Below are positions 49,959 through 58,668 of a DNA stretch of 64,000 bases, in pieces. This DNA is from JAGVSV01 sp040766135 (GTDB taxonomy: Bacteria > Bacillota > Clostridia > Christensenellales > Aristaeellaceae): the NCBI GenBank assembly GCA_040766135.1, contig JAXGRA010000011.1:18416-82415 (forward strand), read 5' to 3'. Below the pieces are notes generated by a model that was given only the letters and a program-made list of their open reading frames with translations, was not told where the DNA came from and did no database searches. Position numbers and translations under genes: made by a program. The first letter of the stretch is position 1. Each line of letters opens with the position of its first letter.

Positions 49959-51395
49959 TTAGTGTGAATCAGCCATCCCCAGCACGGCTACGGCATCGCT
50001 GATGGTCTTTTCAAACGCCTCCCGGCCATATTTATCTACCTCGGCTTTGTCCTTCGTGCCGTGGGTCAGGCAGCCTGCGCCGCCGATACAGCCGCCGATA
50101 CAGGCCATGCCCTCAATAAAGTTGGCGTCCAGCACGTTTCTGCTTTTTTTGAGCAAGGCCGTGCGGCATTCCTCAATCCCATCACAGACCACGGCCTTTA
50201 CATCAAAATCAATGTTCTGCTCTTTCAGGGCCTGCACCACAGCATCCGAAAGGCCGCCGCTGCGGGCAAAGATGCGGCCATAGTAGGAGGCGTTGTCCAG
50301 CACGTCCTCGCCCAGCGCTGTGATGTCAATATCCTTGCTGTCAAACAGGGCTTGCAGCTCTTCAAAGGTCATCACGGCGTCCACATAGGGCTTTACGCTG
50401 TCCAGCTGCGCTTCGGCTTTTTTGGCCGTGCAGGGGCCGATGAATACCACCTTTGCACCTTCGTCTGTACTTTTTATAAATTTGGCCAGGGCCGCCATGG
50501 GCGAAAGGTTGTGCGACACAAAGGGCAGCAAATCCGGGAACGCGGACTTGATATACTGCACAAACGCAGGGCAGCAGGAGCTTGTCAGGAAACCCTTTTC
50601 CGCCAGCTCCTGCGATTCCAGCTGCGCCACCATATCGGCGCCCAGCGCCGCTTCGACCACGGTGAAGAAGCCCAGCTCTTTCAGCCCCGTAATGACCTGG
50701 CCCAGCTTGGCATAGGTAAACTGGCTGGAAATAGAGGGCGCCACAACGGCGTACACCTTATACCTGGTGTTGTTTTCGCTTTTCTTGATCAGGTCGATCA
50801 CGTTGAGGATATAGGATTTTTCCATCATCGCGCCAAACGGGCACTGATACACGCACGCGCCGCACTGGATGCACTTGTCGTTTTCGATGGCGGCGGCGTT
50901 GTTCTCATTGATGGAAATAGCCTTTACCTTGCAGGCGATCTGGCAGGGGCGTTTGCGGTTGACAATCGCGGAATAGGGGCAAACCTTGGCGCACAGGCCG
51001 CACTCCACACATTTGGATTTATCAATGTGCGCCACGTGGTTGTGGTCAAAGGAAATGGCGCCTCTTCTGCACACATCCTCGCAGCGGTGTGCCAGGCAGC
51101 CGCGGCAGGAATCAGTAACTTCATATCCAGCTGCCGGGCATTCATCGCAGGCGATGTCAATCACCTCGATCACATTGGGGTTATCGGCATCGCCGCCCAT
51201 GGCGATCTTGACGCGCTCGGCCAAAATGGCGCGCTCCTTATATACGCAGCAGCGCATGGTGGAGATATTTCCGGGCACGATGGTCTTGGGAATGTCCATC
51301 ATATGCTGGAGCAGCGTATCATCCCAGGCCTGGCGCGCCACCTCGCGCAGAACCTTGTATTTTAAGTATTGAACCTTGGTATCAAATTTACGCAT
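49959..51395 (-). CDS. [FeFe] hydrogenase, monomeric ferredoxin-linked type
   Basis: 478 residues. Cys clusters for [4Fe-4S] centres are at about 83-109, 129-139 and 175-185. The H-cluster motifs are L1 TSSCCPAFV (271-279), L2 FIGPCTAKKAE (318-328) and L3 EGMACIGGCIGGAG (428-441). L1 and L2 differ from the usual TSCCPxW and MPCxxKxxE, as in group B-type enzymes. It would evolve or oxidise H2 in the cytoplasm. It is the last gene of the operon. Maturases HydE/F/G are not in this window. Confidence 0.93.
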   Translation of the reverse strand: MRKFDTKVQYLKYKVLREVARQAWDDTLLQHMMDIPKTIVPGNISTMRCCVYKERAILAERVKIAMGGDADNPNVIEVIDIACDECPAAGYEVTDSCRGCLAHRCEDVCRRGAISFDHNHVAHIDKSKCVECGLCAKVCPYSAIVNRKRPCQIACKVKAISINENNAAAIENDKCIQCGACVYQCPFGAMMEKSYILNVIDLIKKSENNTRYKVYAVVAPSISSQFTYAKLGQVITGLKELGFFTVVEAALGADMVAQLESQELAEKGFLTSSCCPAFVQYIKSAFPDLLPFVSHNLSPMAALAKFIKSTDEGAKVVFIGPCTAKKAEAQLDSVKPYVDAVMTFEELQALFDSKDIDITALGEDVLDNASYYGRIFARSGGLSDAVVQALKEQNIDFDVKAVVCDGIEECRTALLKKSRNVLDANFIEGMACIGGCIGGAGCLTHGTKDKAEVDKYGREAFEKTISDAVAVLGMADSH

Positions 51396-51407
51396 GGAAT
51401 CCTCTCT

Positions 51408-52580
51408 TTAGAAATAACTTACTTTGATGCGCTTGCCCATTTTTTTGAGGCACTTGGAAAGCTCCTCCACCAAGTTCATTTTGATGTTAAAATTGATGGG
51501 CAGTTCTGGGTTTTGATGCGCAGGGTTGATGGCCTTGCCTACATAGAAGTTAATGTCGGTGGCTTCTTCAAACAGCAAACGGCAGATCAGGGATGCGCCG
51601 TCGCGCTGAATGCTCCAATGCTCGTAATGCTTGTTTTCGCCCAGGTAATCTCTGGCGTATTCCAGCACCTTGTTGATGGTGATGACGCCTTCGGTCACCA
51701 GATCCACGCCCTCGATTTTGGCAATCGGCGGGACATCGCTGGCCTCGAAAGAGAGGCTGACCTGCAGCGGCTTGCCCAAGAACTTTGCCGCGATGGACGA
51801 GGTTGATCCGCCGCAGACGATGTGCTTGCCCTCCTTGGAGAAGAAGAGCGCCATCATGCGGCTATCATCGTCGCGGTTGGAGGGCGGGCCAAAGAGCAAG
51901 TTCATCGGCTCCCTTTTGCGGATGCGCACCACGCAGGCCGTTGCGTCATCGCCGGGCTTGCCGCTGTACAGCTTGTTGCATTCATCCACCAGCATGGTGG
52001 ACAATGTTTTGGCCGTGTAGCCAATGTGCGAAAGCGACTCCATAAACTCCGCGATGTCCTCATGCTTCCAGCCGAAGTTATACGCCGTGCCGATGCCCGC
52101 ATGCGGGCAGCCGTCGCTCATGGCAACAAAAATATCGTTTTCCTGCAGCTTGATAACGGACTTCAGGATCTTTTTGCCGCCGATGTTCATTTCGGTCTTG
52201 GGATAGTCCCAAACCTGTTCGTTGCGGATGATAATCGTAGGCGGATTGTCATACTGGATAAGCTCGGCCACCTGGTTGCTTTTCAGGTGGATAATGGTGA
52301 ATGTGGAATACGCCACGCCGCGCACCGAACAGACGGGCAGGGTGGCCGCAATGGTTTCCACGCATTCCTCCAGGTGCAGGCCCGCCGCTAACATCGTCGA
52401 TATGATTTTGGACGTAAGCGTGGAGAGAACGCTGGCCTTCACGCCGCTGCCCAGCCCGTCCGACAGCACAATGACTGTTGAATCATCGCTGGGCTCCACC
52501 ACATCCACATGGTCGCCGCACAGCTGCTCGCCGTAATGATTTATACTTTTGTATCCAATGTCCGCGCATAAATCATTCAT
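51408..52580 (-). CDS. SpoIIE-type PP2C serine/threonine phosphatase
   Basis: 390 residues. The phosphatase domain occupies roughly residues 1-220: VIVLSDGLGSGVKASVLSTL holds the first metal Asp, DIFVAMSDGCPHAG the second and KPGDDATACVVRI the third. The remaining 160 residues have no named domain. It would remove phosphate from a protein, plausibly opposing the kinase-like protein of the same operon. The ATG overlaps the sensory hydrogenase stop by 8 nt, with GAAGGAG inside that gene. Confidence 0.88.
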   Translation of the reverse strand: MNDLCADIGYKSINHYGEQLCGDHVDVVEPSDDSTVIVLSDGLGSGVKASVLSTLTSKIISTMLAAGLHLEECVETIAATLPVCSVRGVAYSTFTIIHLKSNQVAELIQYDNPPTIIIRNEQVWDYPKTEMNIGGKKILKSVIKLQENDIFVAMSDGCPHAGIGTAYNFGWKHEDIAEFMESLSHIGYTAKTLSTMLVDECNKLYSGKPGDDATACVVRIRKREPMNLLFGPPSNRDDDSRMMALFFSKEGKHIVCGGSTSSIAAKFLGKPLQVSLSFEASDVPPIAKIEGVDLVTEGVITINKVLEYARDYLGENKHYEHWSIQRDGASLICRLLFEEATDINFYVGKAINPAHQNPELPINFNIKMNLVEELSKCLKKMGKRIKVSYF

Positions 52581-54252
52581 TCTGGATGGACTCCTTCAGT
52601 TTTGAAAGCGCAATCTTGGTCTCGGCCGCGGTTTCGCCCAGCAGCGACGCGATCTCCTGCACAAGGCGCATCTGCTTATCGACCACCTTATCCGCCACCT
52701 CAATGGTCTGGCGGCTGAGGTTTTCCTTCTTTTCGCGCTCGTTTTGCTCATCGGTAATGTCGCGCATGATGGCAATCAGCAGGCGCGAATCCTTATCATA
52801 TACAACGGATTGCTCCACAAAGCGCTTGTATTCGGCCAGGTATACGCGCTCGTCATGAACGTCCTGACCGGACGCCAACACGTTTATAAAAACCGTAGGA
52901 TCAAGAATACGGACCACATGAGTGCCCAGAACATCGCTTTCGGAACGGATGTTCATCAGCTTCCTTGCGGTGGTATTGATCTGCTGAACCTCTAAGCTTT
53001 CATTGAGCACAATCACCCCGCTGGGCGAGCTGTTCACGATGGTATCCGAGAAGCTCTCGGCCTTGTCCTTCAGGAACGGCAGGCACATGGAAATCTCCGC
53101 TTTGCCCTGAATGATGGCAATTGCCTTTTCGCGGCAGGTATTGTACCCGCAGGAGCCGCAGTTCAGCTCCTGGGAGGGCTTGAATTTTCCCATCTGGCGC
53201 AGGACGCTCTGAATCTCCATGTCCGAAGGCTTCTGCAGCTGCTGCTCAATATACTCAAAGCTCTTGCGCAGCGCAGCAGCCTTGGGCTGGGCAACGTCAA
53301 AATCCTTTTCGCCGGCGTAGGCTGAAATGGCAATATAATCCTTCACCGTGGAGGAATGGTGATATTTTTCCATGATCGGCCCACCCACACAGCTGCCGAT
53401 GCAGGCGGACATTTCGATAAAGCACTTGTGAATCTTGCCGTTGATGATGTCCTCCAGCGCGGCCATGCAGGTATCCACGCCATCCAGCGCCAGGTATGTA
53501 TAGTCCGGGCTGTCCTGCAGCATGGTTTTCAGGATGCCGCCGGTTGTCGGGAAGAAGCGGGCGCGGGAGTTGATATCGCTATCCATTTCCTGCTCCAGCT
53601 CAATGCCCTCCGCCTCCAGCCATTCGGTCAGCTCCTCAAAGGTAAGCGCGGCATCCACAATGCCCTTGTAATGATCGGCCTCATCCTTTTTGGCCACGCA
53701 GGGGCCGATGAACACGGTCTTTGCATTGGGATACCGGTTCTTAATATCGATGCAGTGCGCCTGCATGGGCGACAGCACATCCGCTAAATATTGAAGCGCC
53801 TGGGGGTAATGCTTTTGAATCAGCAGGTTGATGGAATGGCAGCAGGAGGAAATCACCACATCCCGTTCATCCTCGCGCAGCATCCGGTCATATTCGGTTT
53901 TCACGATGGTGGCGCCAATCGCGGTTTCCTCCACGTCATAAAAGCCCAGCTGTTTTAATGCCTTGCGCATGGCGTTGATGCCCACATTTTCATAGTTGGC
54001 AATAAAGGCGGGGGCCAGGCTGACGATGACGGGATCACCGGTCTGGAGGAGCACTTTGGCTTTTTCGGTTTCATCCACAATCTGTTTTGCGTCCTGCGGG
54101 CACACCACAAAGCAGTGGCCGCACAGGATGCATTCGTTATCGATAATGTGTGCCTGGTTGCCCGAAAAGCGGATGGCCTTCACGGGACAATAACGAATGC
54201 ACTTATAACAGTTTTTACAGTTTGATTTTTTCAGCGTCAAACAACTTGGCAT
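52573..54252 (-). CDS. Sensory-type [FeFe] hydrogenase with PAS domain (HydS/HsfB-like)
   Basis: 559 residues. Two ferredoxin motifs lie at residues 12-22 and 41-51. The H-cluster domain covers about 70-300: L1 ISSCCHS (134-140), L2 FIGPCVAKKDE (181-191) and L3 IEMSACIGSCVGG (279-291). A four-Cys cluster CGSCGYNTC...MC is at 365-390, a PAS domain at about 402-510 and a helical signalling end after that. L1 has His where catalytic enzymes have Pro. Such proteins are thought to sense H2 or redox state and signal through the PAS domain. Confidence 0.92.
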   Translation of the reverse strand: MPSCLTLKKSNCKNCYKCIRYCPVKAIRFSGNQAHIIDNECILCGHCFVVCPQDAKQIVDETEKAKVLLQTGDPVIVSLAPAFIANYENVGINAMRKALKQLGFYDVEETAIGATIVKTEYDRMLREDERDVVISSCCHSINLLIQKHYPQALQYLADVLSPMQAHCIDIKNRYPNAKTVFIGPCVAKKDEADHYKGIVDAALTFEELTEWLEAEGIELEQEMDSDINSRARFFPTTGGILKTMLQDSPDYTYLALDGVDTCMAALEDIINGKIHKCFIEMSACIGSCVGGPIMEKYHHSSTVKDYIAISAYAGEKDFDVAQPKAAALRKSFEYIEQQLQKPSDMEIQSVLRQMGKFKPSQELNCGSCGYNTCREKAIAIIQGKAEISMCLPFLKDKAESFSDTIVNSSPSGVIVLNESLEVQQINTTARKLMNIRSESDVLGTHVVRILDPTVFINVLASGQDVHDERVYLAEYKRFVEQSVVYDKDSRLLIAIMRDITDEQNEREKKENLSRQTIEVADKVVDKQMRLVQEIASLLGETAAETKIALSKLKESIQNE

Positions 54253-54258
54253 GTCCCG

Positions 54259-54513
54259 TTACTTCCTTTCCAGTTTATCCAATACGTGCTCCCTGAGGAA
54301 TTCTTTGAAGCCCTCTTTTGTGATGCCCACATGCACCTCATCATCCACCTGGATGGTAACACCCACGCGGTTGCACTTGCCAATGCAAAAGCTGCCGGCC
54401 AGCGTAATCTCGTCTTCCAGATGATATTCCTCCATGGCTTTTTGCAGAAGCCCCACGATGTCGTGGGATCCTTTCAGATGACAGGAACTGCCTACACAAA
54501 CCTGAATAATCAA
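54259..54513 (-). CDS. 2Fe-2S thioredoxin-like ferredoxin, copy 2
   Basis: 84 residues. CVGSSCHLKGS and CIGKCNRVGV provide the four Cys ligands of the thioredoxin-like [2Fe-2S] fold (NuoE/HydC type). I chose TTG at 54513, 4 nt after the stop of the preceding gene, because it aligns the N-terminus with the paralogue (MKVTVCIGSSC against its IIQVCVGSSC). A TTG at 54546 would add 11 residues by overlap. It probably carries electrons to or from the hydrogenases. Confidence 0.85.
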   Translation of the reverse strand: MIIQVCVGSSCHLKGSHDIVGLLQKAMEEYHLEDEITLAGSFCIGKCNRVGVTIQVDDEVHVGITKEGFKEFLREHVLDKLERK

Positions 54514-54517
54514 TCCT

Positions 54518-54757
54518 TTATACCTTCGTTTTGATATGGTTTTCAAAGAACGCGTCTACCGTATCCGGGCTTACGGAATGGAAAGCGTCATCAACGGTTA
54601 CGCAAACGCCCTGCTGGCACTTGCCCATGCAGAACACGCCGCCCAGCTCCACCTTGTCCCCCAGGTTGTTTTCACGGATCAGATATTGCAGCTGGACGAT
54701 CACCTGGCGCGACCCTTTAATGTGGCAGGAACTGCCGATACAAACCGTAACTTTCAT
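54518..54757 (-). CDS. 2Fe-2S thioredoxin-like ferredoxin, copy 1
   Basis: 79 residues, CIGSSCHIKGS near the start and CMGKCQQGVCVTV further on, giving four cluster Cys. AAAGGAGAT lies upstream of the ATG. It is a tandem paralogue of the next gene and both precede the sensory hydrogenase. Likely a small electron carrier in the cytoplasm. Confidence 0.9.
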   Translation of the reverse strand: MKVTVCIGSSCHIKGSRQVIVQLQYLIRENNLGDKVELGGVFCMGKCQQGVCVTVDDAFHSVSPDTVDAFFENHIKTKV

Positions 54758-54778
54758 TGGTATATCTCCTTTATATCC

Positions 54779-55528
54779 TTATTTATAATCTACCACATGC
54801 ACCCAGGAAAGCAAGAATTCGCGCTCTTTTTCATTGCCGCTGACCGACTGGGCAGCGGCCACGATGGGCATCCATGTTTGCACATACTGCAAAGAGGTAT
54901 TGCTTTTTTGGCAGAACAAATCCAGGTACTTTTTGGCGCCGTCGATATCGCCGTTTAACCAGAACAACAGATACGTGCGCGCCGCATCGGCCGAAGCGTT
55001 GCCCTGCGTTGCGTGCGACCAGTCAAGGATATAGGGCGTGCCGTCCTCGGTGATGATGATGTTGGAGGGGTTAAAGTCCCCGTGGCACACCTTGTCGTGC
55101 TTGGGCATGCTGTCAAGCCGGGTGTGCAGGTCATAGCGGGTGGTGGCGTCCAAATCCGTTGCCGCAATCTTGCGGATCATTTTGTCCTTGAGCTTGTTGA
55201 GCAGCGGGCACTTCTTGGCATGGACTGAAAGCTGAATGTCCACAAAGGACGCCAGATATTCATCCTTCTTTTCGGGGTTTTCCTCCATCAGCTGCGCCAT
55301 GGTCTTGCCCTTGATATATTCAGACACGATCGCCCACTGCCCCTTCACCATGGTGACTTCCAAAATCTTGGGGATATGCAGGCCGGTTTCTTCGATGCGC
55401 GCCTGATTCAGCGCCTCGTTCAAAATATCAGCCTTGTGGAAATCAGCGTTGAACACCTTGATGCATTTATCGCCGTCCCGGTAGATGGTCTTATTGTTTC
55501 TTACTGCAATCACTCGATCCAGTTTCAT
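54779..55528 (-). CDS. Kinase-fold phosphotransferase (APH/choline-kinase-like)
   Basis: 249 residues. KTIYRDGDKCIKVFN carries the ATP-binding Lys, WAIVSEYIKGKTMAQLM the hinge, CHGDFNPSNIIITEDGTPYI the catalytic HGD loop, and LDWSHATQG the metal Asp. All catalytic residues are intact. The target is not known; as it lies in an operon with a protein phosphatase and a sensory hydrogenase, a signalling role is plausible. GGAGGAA precedes the ATG, 28 nt after adhE. Confidence 0.85.
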   Translation of the reverse strand: MKLDRVIAVRNNKTIYRDGDKCIKVFNADFHKADILNEALNQARIEETGLHIPKILEVTMVKGQWAIVSEYIKGKTMAQLMEENPEKKDEYLASFVDIQLSVHAKKCPLLNKLKDKMIRKIAATDLDATTRYDLHTRLDSMPKHDKVCHGDFNPSNIIITEDGTPYILDWSHATQGNASADAARTYLLFWLNGDIDGAKKYLDLFCQKSNTSLQYVQTWMPIVAAAQSVSGNEKEREFLLSWVHVVDYK

Positions 55529-55556
55529 GGCTGGTTCCTCCTTTTATTGCGCTTTC

Positions 55557-58259
55557 TTACCCTATCCTGTCTTTGAGGTAGGCCGCCTTTACTTTGTCGG
55601 CTTCTGCGGCCTGGGTCAAGTCCGCAGCGGTGGGCTTTGCCGTTTCAACAAAGTGGTTGCCGTAATACGCGTTGAGGTACATCTGCTTGATTTCGCGCAT
55701 CAGGGGATAGCGCGGGTTGGCGCCGGTGCACTGATCGTCAAACGCCTGCTCCACCATGTCGTCCAGGCGGTCTAAGAAATCCTTTTCATCAATGCCGTAA
55801 TCCTTAATTGTTGATTTGATGCCCACCCTGGCCTTGAGGTCGTTGATGGCCTTGATCAGGTTTTCCAACTTTTCCTCATCGGTATGGCCGCCCAGGCCTA
55901 AGCAATCGGCCACTTCGGCATAGCGCGCCAGCGTGTGCGGATAGGCGTACTGGGAGAACGTTCCCATCTTATCCGGCGCTTCCGCGGCGTTAAAACGCAG
56001 CACCTCTTCAATCATCAGCGCGTTGGCCACGCCGTGGGGCAGGTGATGGAATGCGCCCAGCTTATGCGCCATGGAGTGGCATACGCCCAAGAACGCATTG
56101 GCAAAGGCCATGCCGGCCATGGTGGCGGCGTTGGCCATCTTTTCGCGGGCTTCCACATCGGTCTGGCCGTCCTCATAGGCACGGGGCAAGTACTTAAAGA
56201 TCATTTTCAGCGCCTGCAAGGCCAAACCGTCGGTATAATCCGTGGCCAGCATGGCCGCATACGCTTCCAGGGCATGGGTGACAGCGTCGATACCGGACGC
56301 AGCCGTCAGGCCCTTGGGCGCGCTCATATGGAAATCGGTATCAATGATGGCCATGTTGGGCAGCAGCTCATAGTCTGCCAGGGGATACTTGACGCCGGTG
56401 GATTCATCGGTAATCACCGCAAAGGGCGTCACCTCCGAGCCCGTGCCCGCCGAGGTGGGCACCGCGATAAAGTACGCCTTTTCGCCCATCTTGGGGAATG
56501 TATACACGCGCTTGCGGATATCGATAAAGCGCATGGCCATATCCATAAAGTCCGCTTCGGGATGCTCATACAGCACCCACATGATCTTCGCCGCGTCCAT
56601 GGCGGAGCCGCCGCCCAGCGCGATGATGGTATCGGGCTGGAAGGCCTGCATCTGCCTGGCGCCTTCCTTGGCGTTTTTCAGCGTGGGATCGGGCTGCACA
56701 TCAAAGAACGTGGTGTGCGCAATGCCCATTTCATCTAACTTATCGGCGATGGGCTTGGTGTAGCCATGCTGATACAGGAAGGTGTCGGTCACGATAAAGG
56801 CTTTCTTAGCCCCGCGCACGCTGCGCAGCTCATCCAGCGCTACCGGCAGACATCCTTTCTTGACATAGATCTTTTCCGGTGCACGGAACCAAAGCATATT
56901 TTCCCTTCTTTCTGCTACTGTTTTGATGTTGAGCAGGTGCTTGACCCCTACGTTTTCGGATACGGAGTTGCCGCCCCACGTGCCGCAGCCCAGGGTAAGG
57001 GAGGGCGCAAGCTTAAAGTTGTACAGGTCGCCGATGCCGCCGTGAGAAGACGGCGTGTTCACAAGGACGCGGCAGGTTTTCATGCGGTGCATGAACCTGT
57101 TGAGTTTTTCAGCTTCAGTGACTTCATTCAGATAGATGGAAGAGGTATGGCCGAAGCCGCCGTCCTCAATCAGCCTTTCTGCCTTATCAAGTGCCTCGCC
57201 AAAGTCCTTTGCCTTGTACATGGCCAGCACGGGGCTGAGTTTTTCGTGGGCAAACTCTTCCGACAGCTCCACGCTCTCCACCTCGCCGATGAGGATCTTG
57301 GTGCCCTCGGGCACGGTTACATGGGCAAGCTCCGCAATCTTTGCGGCGGTCTGCCCCACAATCTTGGCATTCAGCGCGCCGTTGATGATGATGGTCTTGC
57401 GCACCTGTTCGGTTTCCACAGGGTCTAAAAAGTAGCAGCCGCGGGCGGCAAACTCCGTTTTGACGGCATCGTAAACGCTTTCCAGCACAATCACCGCCTG
57501 CTCGGAAGCGCAGATCATGCCGTTATCAAAGGTTTTGGAATGAATAATGGAGCTGACAGCCAGCAGAATATCCGCCGACTCATCAATGATGGCAGGGGTG
57601 TTGCCCGCGCCCACGCCTAAGGCGGGCTTGCCGCTGGAATATGCGGATTTGACCATGCCGGGGCCGCCGGTGGCCAAGATAATATCCGCTTCCTTCATGA
57701 TGGTATTGGTCATTTCCAGCGACGGGATATCAATCCAACCGATGATGTGCTCCGGTGCGCCCGCTGCAACGGCAGCCTCCAGCGCCAGCCGGGCCGCGGC
57801 GATGGTGCTTTTCTTTGCCCGCGGATGGGGGGAGATGATAATGGCGTTTCTTGTCTTTAAAGCCAGCAGGCACTTAAAGATGGCGGTAGAGGTGGGGTTG
57901 GTGGTGGGAATCACCGCCGCGATAAGCCCCATGGGCTCCGCCATGATCTTGGTGCCAAAGGCCTTGTCTTCTTCAATCACACCGCAGGTTTTGGTGTTTT
58001 TATAGGCGTTATAGATATATTCGGAGGCATAGTTATTTTTAATAACTTTATCCTCTACAATGCCCATTCCGGTTTCTTCAACGGCCAATTTGGCCAGGGA
58101 TAACCTGGCCTTGTTGGTAGCGGAAGCAGCCGCCAAGAAAATTTTGTCCACCTGCTCCTGGGTGTAGGTGGCAAATACCTTCTGTGCTTTTCTGGTGCGC
58201 GCGATGGCTTCTTCCAGCTTGTCCACGCTGTCTACAATGAAATCCTGTTTTGTCTCCAT
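55557..58259 (-). CDS. adhE: Bifunctional acetaldehyde-CoA/alcohol dehydrogenase
   Basis: 900 residues, the full two-domain length. The N-terminal aldehyde dehydrogenase (1-440) has FDNGMICASEQAVIVL with the catalytic Cys and ATGGPGMVKSAYSSGKPALG. The C-terminal iron alcohol dehydrogenase (460-860) has IALGGGSAMDAAKIMW, GTGSEVTPFAVI and CHSMAHKLGAFHHLPHG with iron-binding His residues. It converts acetyl-CoA to ethanol with two NADH in the cytoplasm. It is the first gene of the hydrogenase operon, behind a Rex-like box, so NADH/NAD+ likely controls the whole set. Confidence 0.97.
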   Translation of the reverse strand: METKQDFIVDSVDKLEEAIARTRKAQKVFATYTQEQVDKIFLAAASATNKARLSLAKLAVEETGMGIVEDKVIKNNYASEYIYNAYKNTKTCGVIEEDKAFGTKIMAEPMGLIAAVIPTTNPTSTAIFKCLLALKTRNAIIISPHPRAKKSTIAAARLALEAAVAAGAPEHIIGWIDIPSLEMTNTIMKEADIILATGGPGMVKSAYSSGKPALGVGAGNTPAIIDESADILLAVSSIIHSKTFDNGMICASEQAVIVLESVYDAVKTEFAARGCYFLDPVETEQVRKTIIINGALNAKIVGQTAAKIAELAHVTVPEGTKILIGEVESVELSEEFAHEKLSPVLAMYKAKDFGEALDKAERLIEDGGFGHTSSIYLNEVTEAEKLNRFMHRMKTCRVLVNTPSSHGGIGDLYNFKLAPSLTLGCGTWGGNSVSENVGVKHLLNIKTVAERRENMLWFRAPEKIYVKKGCLPVALDELRSVRGAKKAFIVTDTFLYQHGYTKPIADKLDEMGIAHTTFFDVQPDPTLKNAKEGARQMQAFQPDTIIALGGGSAMDAAKIMWVLYEHPEADFMDMAMRFIDIRKRVYTFPKMGEKAYFIAVPTSAGTGSEVTPFAVITDESTGVKYPLADYELLPNMAIIDTDFHMSAPKGLTAASGIDAVTHALEAYAAMLATDYTDGLALQALKMIFKYLPRAYEDGQTDVEAREKMANAATMAGMAFANAFLGVCHSMAHKLGAFHHLPHGVANALMIEEVLRFNAAEAPDKMGTFSQYAYPHTLARYAEVADCLGLGGHTDEEKLENLIKAINDLKARVGIKSTIKDYGIDEKDFLDRLDDMVEQAFDDQCTGANPRYPLMREIKQMYLNAYYGNHFVETAKPTAADLTQAAEADKVKAAYLKDRIG

Positions 58260-58324
58260 TTTGCATCCTCACAATGAAATTATTCCCTGAACCTTACGGG
58301 TTGTGGGCAGCTTCTGCACGGGTC

Positions 58325-58379
58325 AGGGACTTATCCGGCAGCAACCATTCAACCCTAAAAACCTGCCGAAAGCATCCCT
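58325..58379 (-). promoter_or_regulatory. Long stem in the adhE leader
   Basis: AGGGA pairs with TCCCT (58325-29 with 58375-79) and CGGCAG with CTGCCG (58336-41 with 58363-68), leaving internal loops. It immediately follows the short leader ORF. It might control read-through or mRNA stability. Confidence 0.4.
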
Positions 58380-58399
58380 TAAAACAGAAGCTTTCTCAT
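58379..58399 (-). CDS. Six-codon leader ORF ahead of adhE
   Basis: It encodes MRKLLF and a stop, with a strong ribosome site GGAGGGAGG 7 nt upstream, about 120 nt before adhE. The stop lies at the base of the downstream stem, as in translational attenuators. The peptide itself has no recognised function; it may be coincidence. Confidence 0.35.
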   Translation of the reverse strand: MRKLLF

Positions 58400-58424
58400 C
58401 GTCTTGCCTCCCTCCACCGCAAGA

Positions 58425-58442
58425 TAGTTAATATTTTAACAA
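58425..58442. promoter_or_regulatory. Rex-type operator overlapping the adhE -10 box
   Basis: On the minus strand TTGTTAA and TTAACTA flank AATA, close to the clostridial Rex consensus TTGTTAA-N4-TTAACAA (12 of 14 arm positions). It covers the -10 hexamer, so binding would block transcription when NADH is low. The Rex protein gene is not in this window. Confidence 0.7.
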
Positions 58443-58461
58443 TGATCAGAGAAGCTGTCAA
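58433..58461 (-). promoter_or_regulatory. Sigma-A promoter of the adhE-hydrogenase operon
   Basis: TTGACA and TAAAAT are separated by 17 nt on the minus strand. The predicted transcript has a leader of about 165 nt before adhE. Confidence 0.85.
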
Positions 58462-58507
58462 CTGAAATTTGCAAAGGGTGTTTCATACGGATGTAAAATA
58501 TACGTAA

Positions 58508-58537
58508 ATCCAAAGGGGAGAGGGGCTTTGTTTGCAG
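58508..58537. repeat. Partial copy of the repeat element seen at 41509
   Basis: ATCCAAAGGGGAGAGG is identical to the first 16 bases of the element at 41509, and 26 of the first 30 bases match, ending in TTTGCAG. The palindromic remainder is missing. The surrounding 58462-58668 interval shows no gene. Confidence 0.55.
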
Positions 58538-58668
58538 ATCTCACATCTTGTCATTGCCGGGTCATTATGCGAAAATAATCCATCGATTGTGCTTTAAGAG
58601 CAATGAGGAGCACGTAAGCGTTTGCTGGCCTGCGGGATTGTTTTCCAATCTGGGGAGGGGCAGGATTC

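Noticed and set aside
50061..51365. 434-residue plus-strand open frame opposite the hydrogenase
   Set aside because: Antisense shadow; the sense strand contains all H-cluster motifs.
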